Source: Fasciola hepatica
Lineage: Eukaryota; Platyhelminthes; Trematoda; Plagiorchiida; Fasciolidae
NCBI GenBank assembly: GCA_948099385.1
Contig: CANUEZ040000167.1
Coordinates: 3,819,001 to 3,883,000 of the forward strand
Direction of reading: 5' to 3'
DNA length: 64,000 bases
Each line of letters begins with the position of its first letter. Positions within the stretch are counted from its first letter, which is position 1. The position numbers and the translations under genes are program-made. This document shows, piece after piece, positions 47,918 to 59,815 of this stretch. A model generated the notes under the pieces. The model was not told where the DNA came from, did not search any database, and worked only from the letters and a program-made list of their open reading frames with translations.

Positions 47918-50900
47918 AAACTAACTGAATTCACAATCAAATTTTCGAATGCATTAACCAACAGTGGAGAATCAGTCATCAGAAAGTATAGAAACAATTT
48001 GAAGTAGAAATGGAATTTAGAAAGCCCTCAAGAAATGTGCACCACCACCACCACACATTCCCCAATTATCTTCGTGCAACTGCAGACCATGAAATTCATC
48101 AGAATTTCGGTGAATATGTAACTATGAAAATAACAACTGAAGTATATGAGAGGATAAAGGAATATGTTTCGCTTTGGACTGTCTGGATAGCTTGATGGTA
48201 TAGTTCTTCAAGTCCGAATATGGATTGCCATTGGTATTGCTAAATAATTTTCGTACAAAAATAGAATACACGTTTCCAACTGGCGTCTCAAACAGGTTCT
48301 GCTGGGAAAGTCCTGCATACTGCCTTCCCTTGGCGGAGCTGTTTTGACCGAAGTGTGAGGAAGAAGCCAAGCGGCCGGCGCTCTCTAATGAGTCGACTGA
48401 TATTCACACCAGGGGAGATTGCTAAACCCGATTCAAAACCAACAACAGAAGGCGCACGAAGCACACAGCACTACGCTTACTGGAATCAGTGGTAGGCGTT
48501 GTACTGGGCACCTGCTTCACAAATGCTTCAATCACCGTAGTCATACTGTTGACATCGATGCTCCATAGATTTGGCAATTCCATTCCAATAAGGGGTATGC
48601 ACCCTTAACACTAGAGTTTGTCCGTACTCCAAATATTTTATTTCCAATCACTTCCCGTGTTGGAATCCCGAAATTCTTATGTCACTGCTCATCTTTTAGG
48701 ATTTCACTTTTTACAAATGTCCTAATGGAACGGGTTAGCTGACGAATGAGTTTGATTTCGATAAATTTGGTGCACCGTTTTCAACCACGTAACAGGGTGT
48801 ATTTGATAATTTTATCAAACCTTTGGATAGTCAGTGGCTTGGCGGCAACTTAGTTATTCATTCATTCTCAAACCACTTTTGTTTATTTTTCTTACAGAAA
48901 AACATGGAGACCGCTGGCGAAAATTAGTGTGCTTCTAGCAAGAAAGAAAATCCGCTTTTTGTGACAGATATCGTGTATTCATCCATTTTGTACCAATACT
49001 TATTAGATTCAAAGTCTTCTAATCACAGACAAAACTAAACAGGCCATTAGCGATGAAGATCAAATCCCTTCAGTGGTCAGCTAAGCAAATTTAGTGATTA
49101 TAGTGAAAGACCCCACCTCACGTGGAGTGTACTGCAAAAGACTTTACATTCTTGTCCGAAGCTTTATTCTGGGTCTCTTTATTTTTCTGCGACAGAACAG
49201 GTCTGAATAGGACGGAGTTAAACAGTTAACTGTACAAAATATGAAACCCTTCTAGTGGGTCAACATAACAGATTATGTTGTTGGATGGATCAATCCGAAG
49301 TGCCTAAGAAAGGGGAATGAAGAAAAAGATCTTGGCTTTTTTGTATTTTGCTTTCCATTGTGTCTGTGTGGTCTAGAAGCCACTCATATAACTTTTCTTT
49401 GTGAAGATAAACTTGGTGTCATTGCATGTGAATAGCCTGAGGCAGTGGTTTAGAAATTTACGCGCAAAGAGATGGGCTGTGTTCCTCTACCCCTTTCCAA
49501 ATGGTATCATTTTGATGGGCCTAAACACATTATAAAAAGCGTACCAACCGGGCATGTTTCCAGCGCGTTGTAATTGACCGACACCTACCGGGTAGGACTC
49601 CGTAGATGTGTTAGTAAACGTCCATGCTAATTTACCGTCAGTCTGCAGCTGGGTAAGCAGCTCTCACTCGGTAAGCCATTTGATAGGTCCTGCCCTACAA
49701 GTGCCTTTTCAAGTACAAATAATCTGTGACCATGTTATTCAAAATCGATATCCCTTTAATCCCAGGATATAAAGAAGTGGCCAACGAAATACCTATTTGA
49801 TGTGTGTGTGTGTGTGTGTGTGTGTGAGGCAACTGGTTTTAAGTCACTTAAAGTGGTGACTTTGAATTTTCAAACAAAACTGTTCACCTGAACGTGTGGT
49901 CATTTTCCATCGGCTGAAGAATCAATGTTATCTTGATTAATTATATCAAAGTCTACTTCATCTGAAATGAACTACTATCGTGAACTTCTGTATCACTGAT
50001 GCATTCAAAGTGATTATGCGAAACAGTCTAAATGCTGTGGGTTGGTGCTAGTAAATACCATTTGTAATTTCATGTTTGAAAACTGCACAACTCGTTGTAT
50101 TCGAGAGTTTTTCAGGTTTTAAAGTTATTCACATGGCTGGTTCGTCGACATTGTTGTAATATCTGTGTATGCAGCACGCGGAGACTGAGGACTACATTAG
50201 TTTCAAGAACTCCGTGAGGTCGAAAAGTAGATCACGGAAAATGTTAATAACGCAGGTGCCAGCAAAACAGCTTCAGCTTACGTGTATAATTATATGAATG
50301 CGAAGACGCTCCGGGTATTCTTGAAACTCATGCATACGGTCGTCTACCAAGAACGTTTCTTCTTGTACAGGACAGCATAAATACAGAAGTATATAATTTA
50401 ACGGGTGCTGCCAAAAATTCAAGAAAAACATTCTTATGGTTATGAGCTTTACTTTCGAAATCTTTTCGTATAATACCAAATTAAGTTTGGAAACACTAGT
50501 CTGTGTAACCTACTATTGTTTAATTCACCTCTGCCATATTCTGTGTGAAGTTTAAACTGCATGAGATTGGTCAACACGAATAACTTCACTGACGTTTGAC
50601 GGTCGAAATGTAATGAACGGCCGAATATCATTAATTTTGAAAGTCAAGAAGTTAAGATATATCGTATATGGTTTTCTCCAAGCAGGGAAAAATACTGATC
50701 ATGTCAGAAGCAATTCTTTTTGTGGAAGTGTCTTTTATATTTCTTCTTAACAGAAAGAAGCAAAACAATACAATCACATTTGGAAAACATCACAATATCT
50801 AGTGGTTTATCAACAATTTCGAGCTTGATGGAAGGATGACGATTGAAAAGCTGTTGAAGTTTTGAACCACGTGATCTTGAAAGGAAGCGTGGTCCGTAAA

Positions 50901-53831
50901 CCTCCAGTTTGTTTTCGTGATGATGGTGAAATGCATTGTCGTGACATGATGGTTCAGTTCTATAGTAAATAAGGAAGTGCTAAAGTCACGATAACTCATT
51001 TCGTGCTATTTTATGTGGAAGGTCTTGCTCAAAATATTCCCTCAAAAGAGTGGCCGTTTTTCTCATCACTCACGTGAAAAATGGTGATATACAAGGTGAG
51101 GCGGACAAAAGATCAACACAATCGGCTTGGATAATGGTATTCTCTGGGTTTTGATAAAAAAACGATCAAAGAGCACACATGTATCCGTAAAGAATATTTC
51201 TGTATAAATTCTTGCACATTAGTTCAAAGAAGGATGAAGCAAAGTGAGCTGCTTATTATATTGGCCAGTCAAAAGCCGGAATTATAAGCCCGACAAGGGT
51301 GACCATTTGCTTCCATTGCGGAGAACTTAAAGTCTCATAGTGATTCGTTTCGAAATTTGATTTACTATCCGTGTTCTATAGTGAGACATGAGGGCTCATG
51401 AAAACGTTAACCACGGTCAGAATATTTGAAAGAACTCATTCCAGTGCCTTTTATGTTGTTTCGCTCGTTAAGCCGCTTGATAGAAGCTAGAATAAGTCAT
51501 GACCATCCAAGACGGGAGAGTATTATCTACAAGACTAATAATAATGAAGAACTTATCTGGTCAAAGCAATATGTATTTTCAGTCTGTCAGATTGGATTTC
51601 GTTTTAGAAGGACTGCTTCTCAGACCAAGAGATATTAATTTTATCGCCGTGGACCTATCCATCCATTTGTTATATACATTTACTGTAGGGAAACCGCGAA
51701 AATGTAATGCTACTTCTGTAATTCATCAGTAAAAGCCATGAAATCACTGAACAGTCGAATCATTTGGCTTTTTCAAAATCGCAGCGGACATCCACCTAAT
51801 TCAATCTTGAACTTAAACGGCATTAATACAATTATCCTGATTTATTCTCAATGCTTGGCTAGGCAATACACTACATATTGCTTTTTCGTCCCCGGGGTTA
51901 GAAGTGTCTGAACCTGTCACTCCCACGACGGTCGGCTTTTATGATGGACAAATTCTCTGCAGAGGACTAAATGGAACAAAGATTTAACAATGAATCTAGA
52001 ATGAATCCTGCTAGTGGAAAGAATGCTATTCCGGGGTTAAAGTCACGAGAGTGACAGCTGAGTTAAATCTTGTCCGTGTGCAAACATGTAGTCATTTTTC
52101 TCTAACGTGTGTATCTGTGAGTAACTCGTTTCAAAAAATGTGCCCTGGCATAGTTTACAGATGTTCTAGCAAACACCCTTCTGTCCTAGTGACAATCGAA
52201 GCTTTCAAAATAACCAAGCTCACAGTCAATTCATGCCTCTAGGAGTGGCCCATGCAATCCAAAGCTGTTTTGGAGGCAGGCTGACTTGTCGAGTAATAAA
52301 CACAACGAAATCGGTGAGTTATGACTATTTGCTTTCGAAGTTCCTTCAGGAAAACACTCATACTACTATCACCCATTTTTCATTCAGAAACTGTTCCGAA
52401 ACCAGTTTGATCGCAGGATTTGAATCTATATCCCTTCTAGAAAGATATTCAAATTAAAATGATTGTATTCGTTAATTCTAAGCGAACTGTTTCTTTATAA
52501 ATTGCTCTACTGTGTGAAAGATACCAAAAAACCCAGCATGTCAATGGCATTCCAACTGTGCATTGTGGTTCAAATTTCTGCCGGTTCAAATTCGACTCCC
52601 ATCAGAACGACATCAGCAATATGGTATGGTTTATAACACAACCCGCTTTACTTAGCAATATTTTTCAGGGCCTGACCGCATAAATAATTCAAACTTCCAA
52701 TGATAGGGACTAAAGGGTTCTTATTATATCCAGGCCCACCAAAATCCCTTTTGAGAACTGAAATAGCTGCAAGGAACGTTCGTAAGTATAGCAGTGCTTC
52801 GGGGACGAAATCAGTTAGATTTTTACAACCGATGTAATCCGTGAACTCTCGTTGGAATGAGATATGCATTTCGGTTCTACCAATCGCAAAATGAACGTGT
52901 TACTGTGTGGGGGCTGTAAAAACCCCGAATCCTAACCGCCTATCCTCTAATCACATGTTTGTTGTTGAGAATATGGACAAACCTCTTCATTCAAAAATGC
53001 CCAGTGCGTCACAAAGGAAAACGTTTAACTATGCTTTCGAGATCTGGAATGAACACCAACACCGATCGGCCAGTTTTGACAGTACGAAACACCGGCTGTA
53101 AGGTGAAAAATAGACCATAAAAATTGGTACTGCAATAAATGCCCTGTTTTGTACGCGGTTACGCTCTTTGTTTGAGACTAGTTAGCGCTCACCGAGTAGT
53201 CGAGTTTTTGCTACTGTTTACGATTTGGTTTCACTCACTATCCATCATCGTGACCTAACTGGTAGTGAAAAGAAGTAACGGACAAAAGGCTGTTCATTGG
53301 AAAAACTGTAGAAGAAAGTTGAATTTCCAGGTTAAAAGAATAAATGAAATTCAGTCAATAATAGTGACAGTTGAGCATGTGATGGTGTCTCCAAGCAACA
53401 GAAAAGTTACTCCCGCGAGTATTGCCTAACTTAACTCATATATACTTTGCAAGGGCTAATTACATCCCTCATAACTTTGTGATATGCTAAGTACTGCCCA
53501 TCTTGACTTAATCTAAGCTTACCACTCCCCTGGACAAACGATACACTCCGAAAAATATATCCGAGGGTATGCGCAATGCGTATTCAAACCAGCCAAAATA
53601 GAAAGTGATGAACCCTAGGTAGAGTTGAAATTTCATAGTGCCTCTTGCCCCCTACCAGTTGATATACGAGGCAGCAATCTAGGATTCGGACAGCTCTCCA
53701 TCGAACCTCATGTGAGTGCGAATCTCATTGGAAACGAGGATTTTAACAAAGTAACAACTTGAAATAATGTGTCAGAACGGAGATCGGTTCGGAGTGTATC
53801 GAAAAATCGATGCGCCATGTGAAATGTTATG
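47918..53831. other. Unrecognised non-coding sequence
   Basis: Contains a TG microsatellite (49801-49826) and many short frames, the longest 48122-48370 minus and 52233-52457 plus, none with a motif. No repeat family was assigned. Confidence 0.4.
49801..49826. repeat. (TG)13 microsatellite
   Basis: A perfect 26-base TG run. Confidence 0.95.
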
Positions 53832-54037
53832 GTAAAATTTTATTGTTTAATAACACAGTGTAGTTGAAATCGTTGGTAGGTTGTCGACGTTTCGGTCACC
53901 ACGGGTAACCTTTTTCAAGACTGGTTTTACAGCCGGTTGTGAAACCAGTCTTGAAAAAGGTTACCCGTGGTGACCGAAACGTCGACTATCTACCAACGAT
54001 TTCGACTACGCTGTGTTATTAATTAATAAAAGTTTAC
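53832..54037. repeat. 206-bp palindrome of PLE-type 5' sequence
   Basis: Arms 53832-53927 and 53942-54037 (96 bases each, no gaps, a few mismatches) flank a 14-base loop. Each arm, read outward, contains CTTGAAAAAGG, a GTTACCCGTGGTGAC hairpin and CCGAAACGTCGAC. GACGTTTCGGTC-type motifs with an adjacent self-pairing segment are typical of hammerhead-bearing PLE 5' regions. This is probably two inverted copies of a PLE 5' end. Confidence 0.85.
53951..53983 (+). ncRNA. Degenerate PLE-type hammerhead motif (mirrored at 53886-53918 on minus)
   Basis: TTGAAAA (53951-53957) occupies the CTGANGA position. A helix II hairpin follows (GGTTACC/GGTGACC, 53959-53975), then GAAA (53976-53979), CG as a two-base palindromic stem III, and the TC cleavage dinucleotide (53982-53983). 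Relative to consensus, core C3 is T and G8 is A. Stem I partners are not obvious. It is probably inactive, but its order and spacing are those of a PLE hammerhead. Confidence 0.4.
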
Positions 54038-54635
54038 AATAACAACTTGGATATTTTTCAAAGTCTGCCAGATCAAACTTTTGTAACCTACTTAATCTGA
54101 CCGATTACCACGTAACCAAAATGCTAGAAATCTTTTAGCAGTGCTAGCGGGTTTCTAAGCCATGTTGGAGCTTCTTTGGAGTGAAAATAGACGAGTTACT
54201 GGTGCGGAGAGATCATGATGGTTACAATGGTAATTTTTGAAAAGCAAAAACATTTCCGGAGTCTGCGTGATGCTCTTGCTCACAGGAAGCAAATTCAAAT
54301 TATCCAATGCGGTTCGTGAAAAAGCTGGTTTATATGGGTGTAGGTCGATTGTACTGTACTGTAGGATGCAGTAAGATATATTAGTGAGACTTTTCATCAT
54401 GTTCTCAGTTAGGCAATTAATGAAAATCATATCGTCCACATGAGCAGCAGCACAAGACAAACGTGTACATAAAACATATTTTATCATTCAGGAATACACA
54501 GGTTGTTTCTGGTAGCGCATGAAATAGTGCGCAGAAGAGTCAAGTTAATGGCAGCAGGCAGCTGGCCGGAGTGAAGTCAAAATGTCAATGCAGCCGAAGG
54601 TTCGATATTGCTGCAGCTAGGTCTAGATAAAGGAC
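54038..54635. other. Unrecognised sequence between palindrome and Gypsy relic
   Basis: A 110-codon minus frame (54155-54487) includes AHVDDMIFIN, superficially like an RT YxDD box but without flanking RT motifs. Left unassigned. Confidence 0.35.
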
Positions 54636-54754
54636 CATATATACGGGTGTACTTTTAGCTGACTCAACATGTCTGGTTGCTCAAGTACGTGTATTCCTCG
54701 CTCGTCTTACTCTGTTCGTTACATTGGTGTCATGACTACGCACGCACACGCACA

Positions 54755-54967
54755 ATGAAGACGCCTTGGCCCGTCCCGTTCGTTGATGGAGATGCGGAGG
54801 CGTGGATCACAGATTTTGAAGGGATAGGGGCAAGTAGTGGAGGTAAAGGAGACACATCTTTATTGGAGGCACCTGAAGCATTGTTGGCTACGCGTGCCAA
54901 GGCGGTATGCAACCTGGATAGGGGAATAAAACAGGCCTCACTTATCGAGTGTGTGCGAGGCTGGTGA
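54755..54967 (+). pseudogene. Gypsy-type gag N-terminus
   Basis: ATG 54755 begins MKTPWPVPFVDGDAEAWITD, resembling the capsid start 'PF.G...WL..FE' of flatworm Ty3/Gypsy gags, and later has LLATRAKAVCNLD. The frame stops at 54967, and the expected continuation appears only in another frame with further stops. It cannot encode a complete gag. Confidence 0.6.
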
Positions 54968-55390
54968 CTGAGTTCACACAAGAAGGTAGTCGCCGGAGAG
55001 TCATCGAGTGGTCCAACAGGGCCCAGTGTGACAGTACTCTGACCCGGTTGTCCGTTGATGGTATCTTTTGAGACAACTGTTGATCGGACTGCCTGATGCA
55101 AGTGGCGTAACTAGAGCACGCCATGTTCGCGACCGCCTTGTTCAAAGTATGCACCCGACTGTCCAGGTAACGGTAAAAATGACAGTTGCGTGATACGTGC
55201 ACGACACAGTGCGCCCATTGATGGCTGATCGTGGTCCCCAGTATAGGGTAACAGTTTCCCGACTGAAGGCTTAGGAAACGAAACTCAAGTTCCCGAATAT
55301 TTGTGAGTAAACCAAGAAAAATTAAAATTGAAACTCGGCCAACAGACAAAACGTAAGGACGAATTATTCAGGCTTGATTCAAGGAAGGGG

Positions 55391-55742
55391 TGTTTTTTGT
55401 TCGGTAAAGTAGAACATTTTACCCGATATTGCCCAGAGAAACTTTTTCATCTTTTTTTCCCTTATTTGCATTCAAGTACAGGGTAGTACCAATGGCTGAC
55501 ATGGTTATTGGGAGCGAACGTAAACCTGCAGTTGTAGGTAAGCAGGCTGGGTTATCAGTGGCACCTCGTGTGAAGGGAATTTCGGTTGAACCACGTGAAA
55601 CAAGTGCGGTCGGCAGCGAAGTTCTGCGAGTAATAGGGAATCAGTAACTAGCGTTCCGGTTCGAAGGTGTTCGCGTGACACACGAGGTGTTTCTGGTCGA
55701 AGCTGTTGCTGAGTGCTTGTTGGGGCCGAGTTCGATAAAATA
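55391..55742 (+). pseudogene. Gag zinc knuckle and protease remnants
   Basis: CFLFGKVEHFTRYC (55391-55432) has the C-x2-C-x4-H-x4-C spacing of a nucleocapsid knuckle, but the second Cys is Phe. Downstream, in another frame, RVIGNQ-stop-LAFRFEGVRVTHEVFL and AECLLGPSS resemble the retropepsin C-terminal half (glycine-rich strand, then LLG-type motif). The catalytic DTG part is missing. Broken by TAA at 55645-55647. Confidence 0.55.
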
Positions 55743-58700
55743 AAGTCTAGATACGGGTGCACAGGTCAAGCCCCGTTTGAAGAAAAATAAAAAATCCGTG
55801 ACATCAGAGCTTAATGGGGCTTGAATGATTTGGGCTCCGATTTACAGTGGCTAAAATAATTCAAGGAGGTAACCCTCGAAGGTAAATAGCTCAGTTCAGT
55901 CGACGACGGATAGTAAAGATTCAGGAATGATTTGAATAACAACACGAACCTTCGCCTTAATAGTCCAGGAATGATATTGTCTATGTGAAACTTGCATGAG
56001 GTTTGATCTAGCTGCCACGCCGTTCAAGAGGTTGCCGCATATTTCTTATCATCGAATCGTAGGCTCGCGGGTCGTGCCTCGTATGACACCATTACGAACG
56101 CGTATGAGGCTGTAGCTCGCAAGTGGAACTGCGCAATCATACCTCGAGAATGGTCATCTGAGATGCGTTGTTGAATGTGTTGTTCCTGAATATAACGGAC
56201 TAAATAGCCTAGTACTGCATGGCTTTATTTAAGGTTGACCACTTTTCAGGTCTAAAAACAGTGTTCACGAGAGGAGAAGAGTCATTGAAAACCCTAGGCA
56301 CCGTAACACAAGCATGATGAGAGAATACATTTGTTATTCACGAATGAAAAATGTACGGATTGCAATGGTCATTTTCGATAAGTCTTGCCCACATCAGCTA
56401 TTCGTGTTCACAGATTCTGCGACTGGACTGGAGATGAGTCGTAGGCATGCTTCCATTCAAACTCCACTTTTCAGTAGTATTGTCATGTTGTCTGTAGTAT
56501 ACAGAAAGAATCGGGTGTCGGAAAAGATCTGAATGAAAACCGGGTTCAGCAAACAGAAATCTACCGCAGTGCCAAATCTTATCCGTTAGTTTTGTCTCAT
56601 CGTCTCACCTATTTAGGTCAGCAGTGTAAACTTTCTTACCACTTTCAAACCACAATTCAGATAAAGGGTTTAATTTTCAGTCGTACAGGGAATCCATGAC
56701 TTATCCGCACTGTAAGCATTTGTAGATGCAGACAGACTCATGCCTAATGGGCCCGTGGAAAGCAGTTTGGTGGGCCCAAATAGGTCTGCATCATCTTCAG
56801 AGCATACACCCAATTTATGTAACCAAATATGGTGACACCAGACAAGGTAAGCATGAAATGGATACGCAGGTCACCGCTACTGAGTTCCATCCAGTGACAA
56901 CTCAGCGTTGCCACACATGCCATGTGGGACACAGATGTACATGCACGATTGTCAGGGTTACTTATCAACGACCGTAGCAAACTGGCTGCTCCATGCAGCT
57001 GCAAGAAACACTGACGGAAATATATCTAGTCGTCGGTTGGAGAACCTAGGCTGCAGAGAGCAAAATCCGTTCCGAACACAAGATGATTACCACTCTTTCA
57101 AACGAGACAAACTCATTGCACCATGGCTTTTATCGTCGCACACACTCCAGAAGAGGACAGGTTGTGAGGTGAAATCGACAGACACGGCTACTGTCTAATT
57201 TTTCCTTTCGATCGGACGGAATTAGCATTGTCATTTTCTTGTAAAGGTGAGAGGAAAGGAAAACTAATTAATGAAAAGCAGGCGAATACTTTGCAATACA
57301 TATCCACGTGGGAGGAAATTAAAATTGGTCCCTGACCGTGTTTTTCACTCTGGATAAGTTGAGCACTTTTCCAAAGAATCTCAGAAACCGGACAGCCATT
57401 ATTTTCGTACTTTTTCATCCTCCTTTCATGGTCACTTGGTATAGTTTTTGTAAAATCTGGGGTAAAAACTCGGTGTTTGATGGACTGAAGTATGTTTTAT
57501 TGACTGCATGACTATATGAACTTCGTCATTCATCATCAAAACGCATCCCAAAAACTGTTATATTGCTGTTAGGAACTTCTAGGAAAAAGTACAACTCATT
57601 TTGATCTCCACTCAGGAACACAGAGTTCTTCTATTGTGTGGCAGACTATCTCCTGTCTGAGAAAATCAATGATTGTGTGCACAATAGGAAAAGGCTAATT
57701 CCAGAGCCGTATCAGATACAGTGTTAAAAAGGTGTTATGTTTAAGGGCAACCGTGAGGAACACCAAATCTCGTGTGAAACTTTGGGGAAAGATCAAGTAC
57801 GCACCACGCTTTGGTTCTCCAAGTAGTGATTAAAATACAGACGAACGAACAGACGCAAAAGAGAAAAAGATATATTAGGTAACCATGAAATTCTCCAGTT
57901 ACCTCGTAGACCTTCCTTAGATCTGAAGACGAGATTCCCATAAATACCAGCCAGTGCATGGACCACCGCTTCTGCAGTGTTCTTGCTACAATAACTAGTA
58001 CTGAAACATTTGCAACCAGACACTTAGTTTAGTTGTCAGGAACACATAACCATGCTCATAACAATATTTTTTATTGGTCTGATAAATCCCTTCTGAAAAA
58101 TGTATAATCGTACTTTAATGTTATGTCCAAAATACCGAAGCGATACATCCACTTCTTAAGTGAATGAAAATTCTCATTCTAAGCTGAAAAATACTGAATC
58201 AAACATTCTAATTGTAGCTAACATACCTGTACGCATTTGGTTATTTAAACCTGCCTACAATCGCCCAATTTGTGCCTCGAAAGCGGTTTTTATGCGAAGG
58301 CAACTTCCTCTTTCGACAATCTATGTTCCCCAGGTGGTTTTGTATGCTTTAGCATGAGGCTTGGTTTATGTGGCTCGATGTATCTTTTTCCGTGCATCCC
58401 GATTATGTTTCATCAAACATTCAACGGTGTTTCAAATCATAGAATGATCTTCGAGTCATTAGTGAAATTAACAAACCTTTTTTCGGTAGGGAATGACTGA
58501 TGTATGGAAGCAAGGGGATAACTGAATACGCAATTTTCCGTAATAGCTTTGTTTCATTTGCTTATATATTGAAAAGATGAAATCTCCCGGGTCCGGTGTT
58601 ATTTTCCCGATTGAAATTGGCGACCGAATCAGGTCAGCTACTGCGTTGTTGACCTTGAGGCCACAGTAAAAGTTCATAAACCCGTCTGTATACAAACATT

Positions 58701-58785
58701 CCGTGAAGCGACGGTGCTTGTTGCTATTAGGTTGTTACTAAGTAGCCATTACTCACCCCTCACTTCAAACGATATTACCAGCAGC
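55743..58785. other. Unrecognised sequence
   Basis: Could include eroded 3' parts of the Gypsy element, but no RT or integrase motif is visible. A minus segment at about 57905-57980 (AEAVVHALAGIYGNLVFRS, ending before a GTAACT) is an exon-like stretch I cannot place. Plus and minus frames of 83-96 codons at 56726-57198 overlap without motifs. Confidence 0.35.
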
Positions 58786-59111
58786 GTATTCATTTACCTG
58801 TTCCTGTGAAACTAGGTATATCGGTCACCCGATTAGGCGCTTATCCGAAAGCTTTCGTAAACACTCCCGGGCCCAACTGAACACAGGATCAATTAGGACG
58901 ATTACGAATGTTGCGTGCTCAAACCCTGTTTAGTCAAACCACTCACTAGGAGATGAAAAACGCTTTTGGCACCATTTACAAAGTCCGGGGAAACTAATCA
59001 AGACTCGTCAAGTGTTGAATCTTACCCACGGCGGAAGCCGTGAGCATTCGTCCCTACAATCTTCCTCTGTGTGTTCAGAAACTATTTGTGCAAGCACTCA
59101 AGCTCCCTTGG
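58786..59111 (+). pseudogene. PLE GIY-YIG endonuclease fragment, frameshifted and with stops
   Basis: FTCSCETRYIGHPIRRLSES carries the CxC and YIG...R signature. After stops and a frame change come AFGTIYKV and TAEAVSIRPYNLPLC, then FVQALKLPW, matching in order the tails of the copies at 1 kb and 39.5 kb. It is clearly a third, older copy of the same PLE type. It is truncated at 5' and has no intact frame. Confidence 0.75.
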
Positions 59112-59203
59112 AACACACCTTGGTCTCGAACACGTGTGCAACCACTTGAACATTCTATAATTCGATCAATTTCACGTGCGCACACGCACGTGCAAACACA
59201 GAT

Positions 59204-59815
59204 TTGGATAATCATTCCCTTTTCTCGTTTTGTGAGTTTTATATATTGTTATGTATTGGCATGAGTACGAATAACGGAAAACGAGCTTGTTTGCCAAGTA
59301 GTCTGCTCTCAATGCGTACTGTGGGATTTTTCAGACAGCATTTATTCTATTTGAATGTGTACCGCTTTGTCTATCAGCTGATAGCCCAATATACTTGGGT
59401 GAAATGGTTTTGCCCAAGCCACTGCTTTCAATGTCAGTTGACCTTCTGTCATGATGAAAGATGGTATACTTCACCATCAGTTTCTCACAGACTAGAAACA
59501 GTAAGTCAAATTTCACTTATTCGAAGAGATCCCACCTTAATTAGGAGGCATGTAAGTAGAATGAGAACAAAAGAAAGGTCATCTTCTTTGGGGGTTGAAC
59601 AATGTGCCAGTGATTTTCGTCATTACCAAACCGCTATAAAGACGTGCCTGAAACCAGGTTTTCCTTTTAGACACTCACACGCATACCTGCATGTGTATAC
59701 ATGCATATACGCGTACATACACACATGCACACATACGCACATACATCATGCCTGCATACATACCCTTATTCAATACTCCTCTCCATCACTTGTGTCATTT
59801 CTTTGGTTTGACTGA
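59204..59815 (+). other. Unassigned 203-codon open frame ending in a CA-rich repeat
   Basis: The second-longest frame in the window. Its N-terminal part is Cys/aromatic-rich without a known motif, and its C-terminal part (HAYLHVYTCIYAYIH...) simply translates a CA/TA-rich microsatellite at about 59680-59765. There are no splice sites or start context that argue for a gene. It follows directly on the PLE fragment and may be repeat-derived. Confidence 0.15.

Larger units (their letters stand above)
54636..55742 (+). mobile_element. Ty3/Gypsy-type LTR retrotransposon relic (gag to protease)
   Basis: A TATA-like CATATATACGG (54636-54646) and a possible primer-binding TTGGTGTCATGAC (54723-54735) precede a gag-like frame. 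A zinc-knuckle relic at 55391-55432 and a retropepsin-like C-terminal stretch at about 55560-55740 follow in the expected order, with frameshifts and stops between them. No RT, RNase H, integrase or second LTR was found, so the element is truncated or eroded after protease. The order gag-CCHC-protease supports Ty3/Gypsy. Confidence 0.6.

Noticed and set aside
54155..54487. Reverse transcriptase YxDD box (AHVDDMIFIN) on minus
   Set aside because: No other RT motif appears on either side in any frame, and the residue before the box is His rather than an aromatic.
57905..58023. An exon (AEAVVHALAGIYGNLVFRS) flanked by CTGCAG and GTAACT
   Set aside because: It reads plausibly but matches no family I can name, and the splice signals are weak and in an ambiguous frame; too uncertain to list as a gene.
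59204..59815. A protein-coding gene of 203 codons
   Set aside because: The C-terminal third is a translated CA-rich microsatellite, there is no known motif, and a frame of this length is not improbable by chance in 64 kb.
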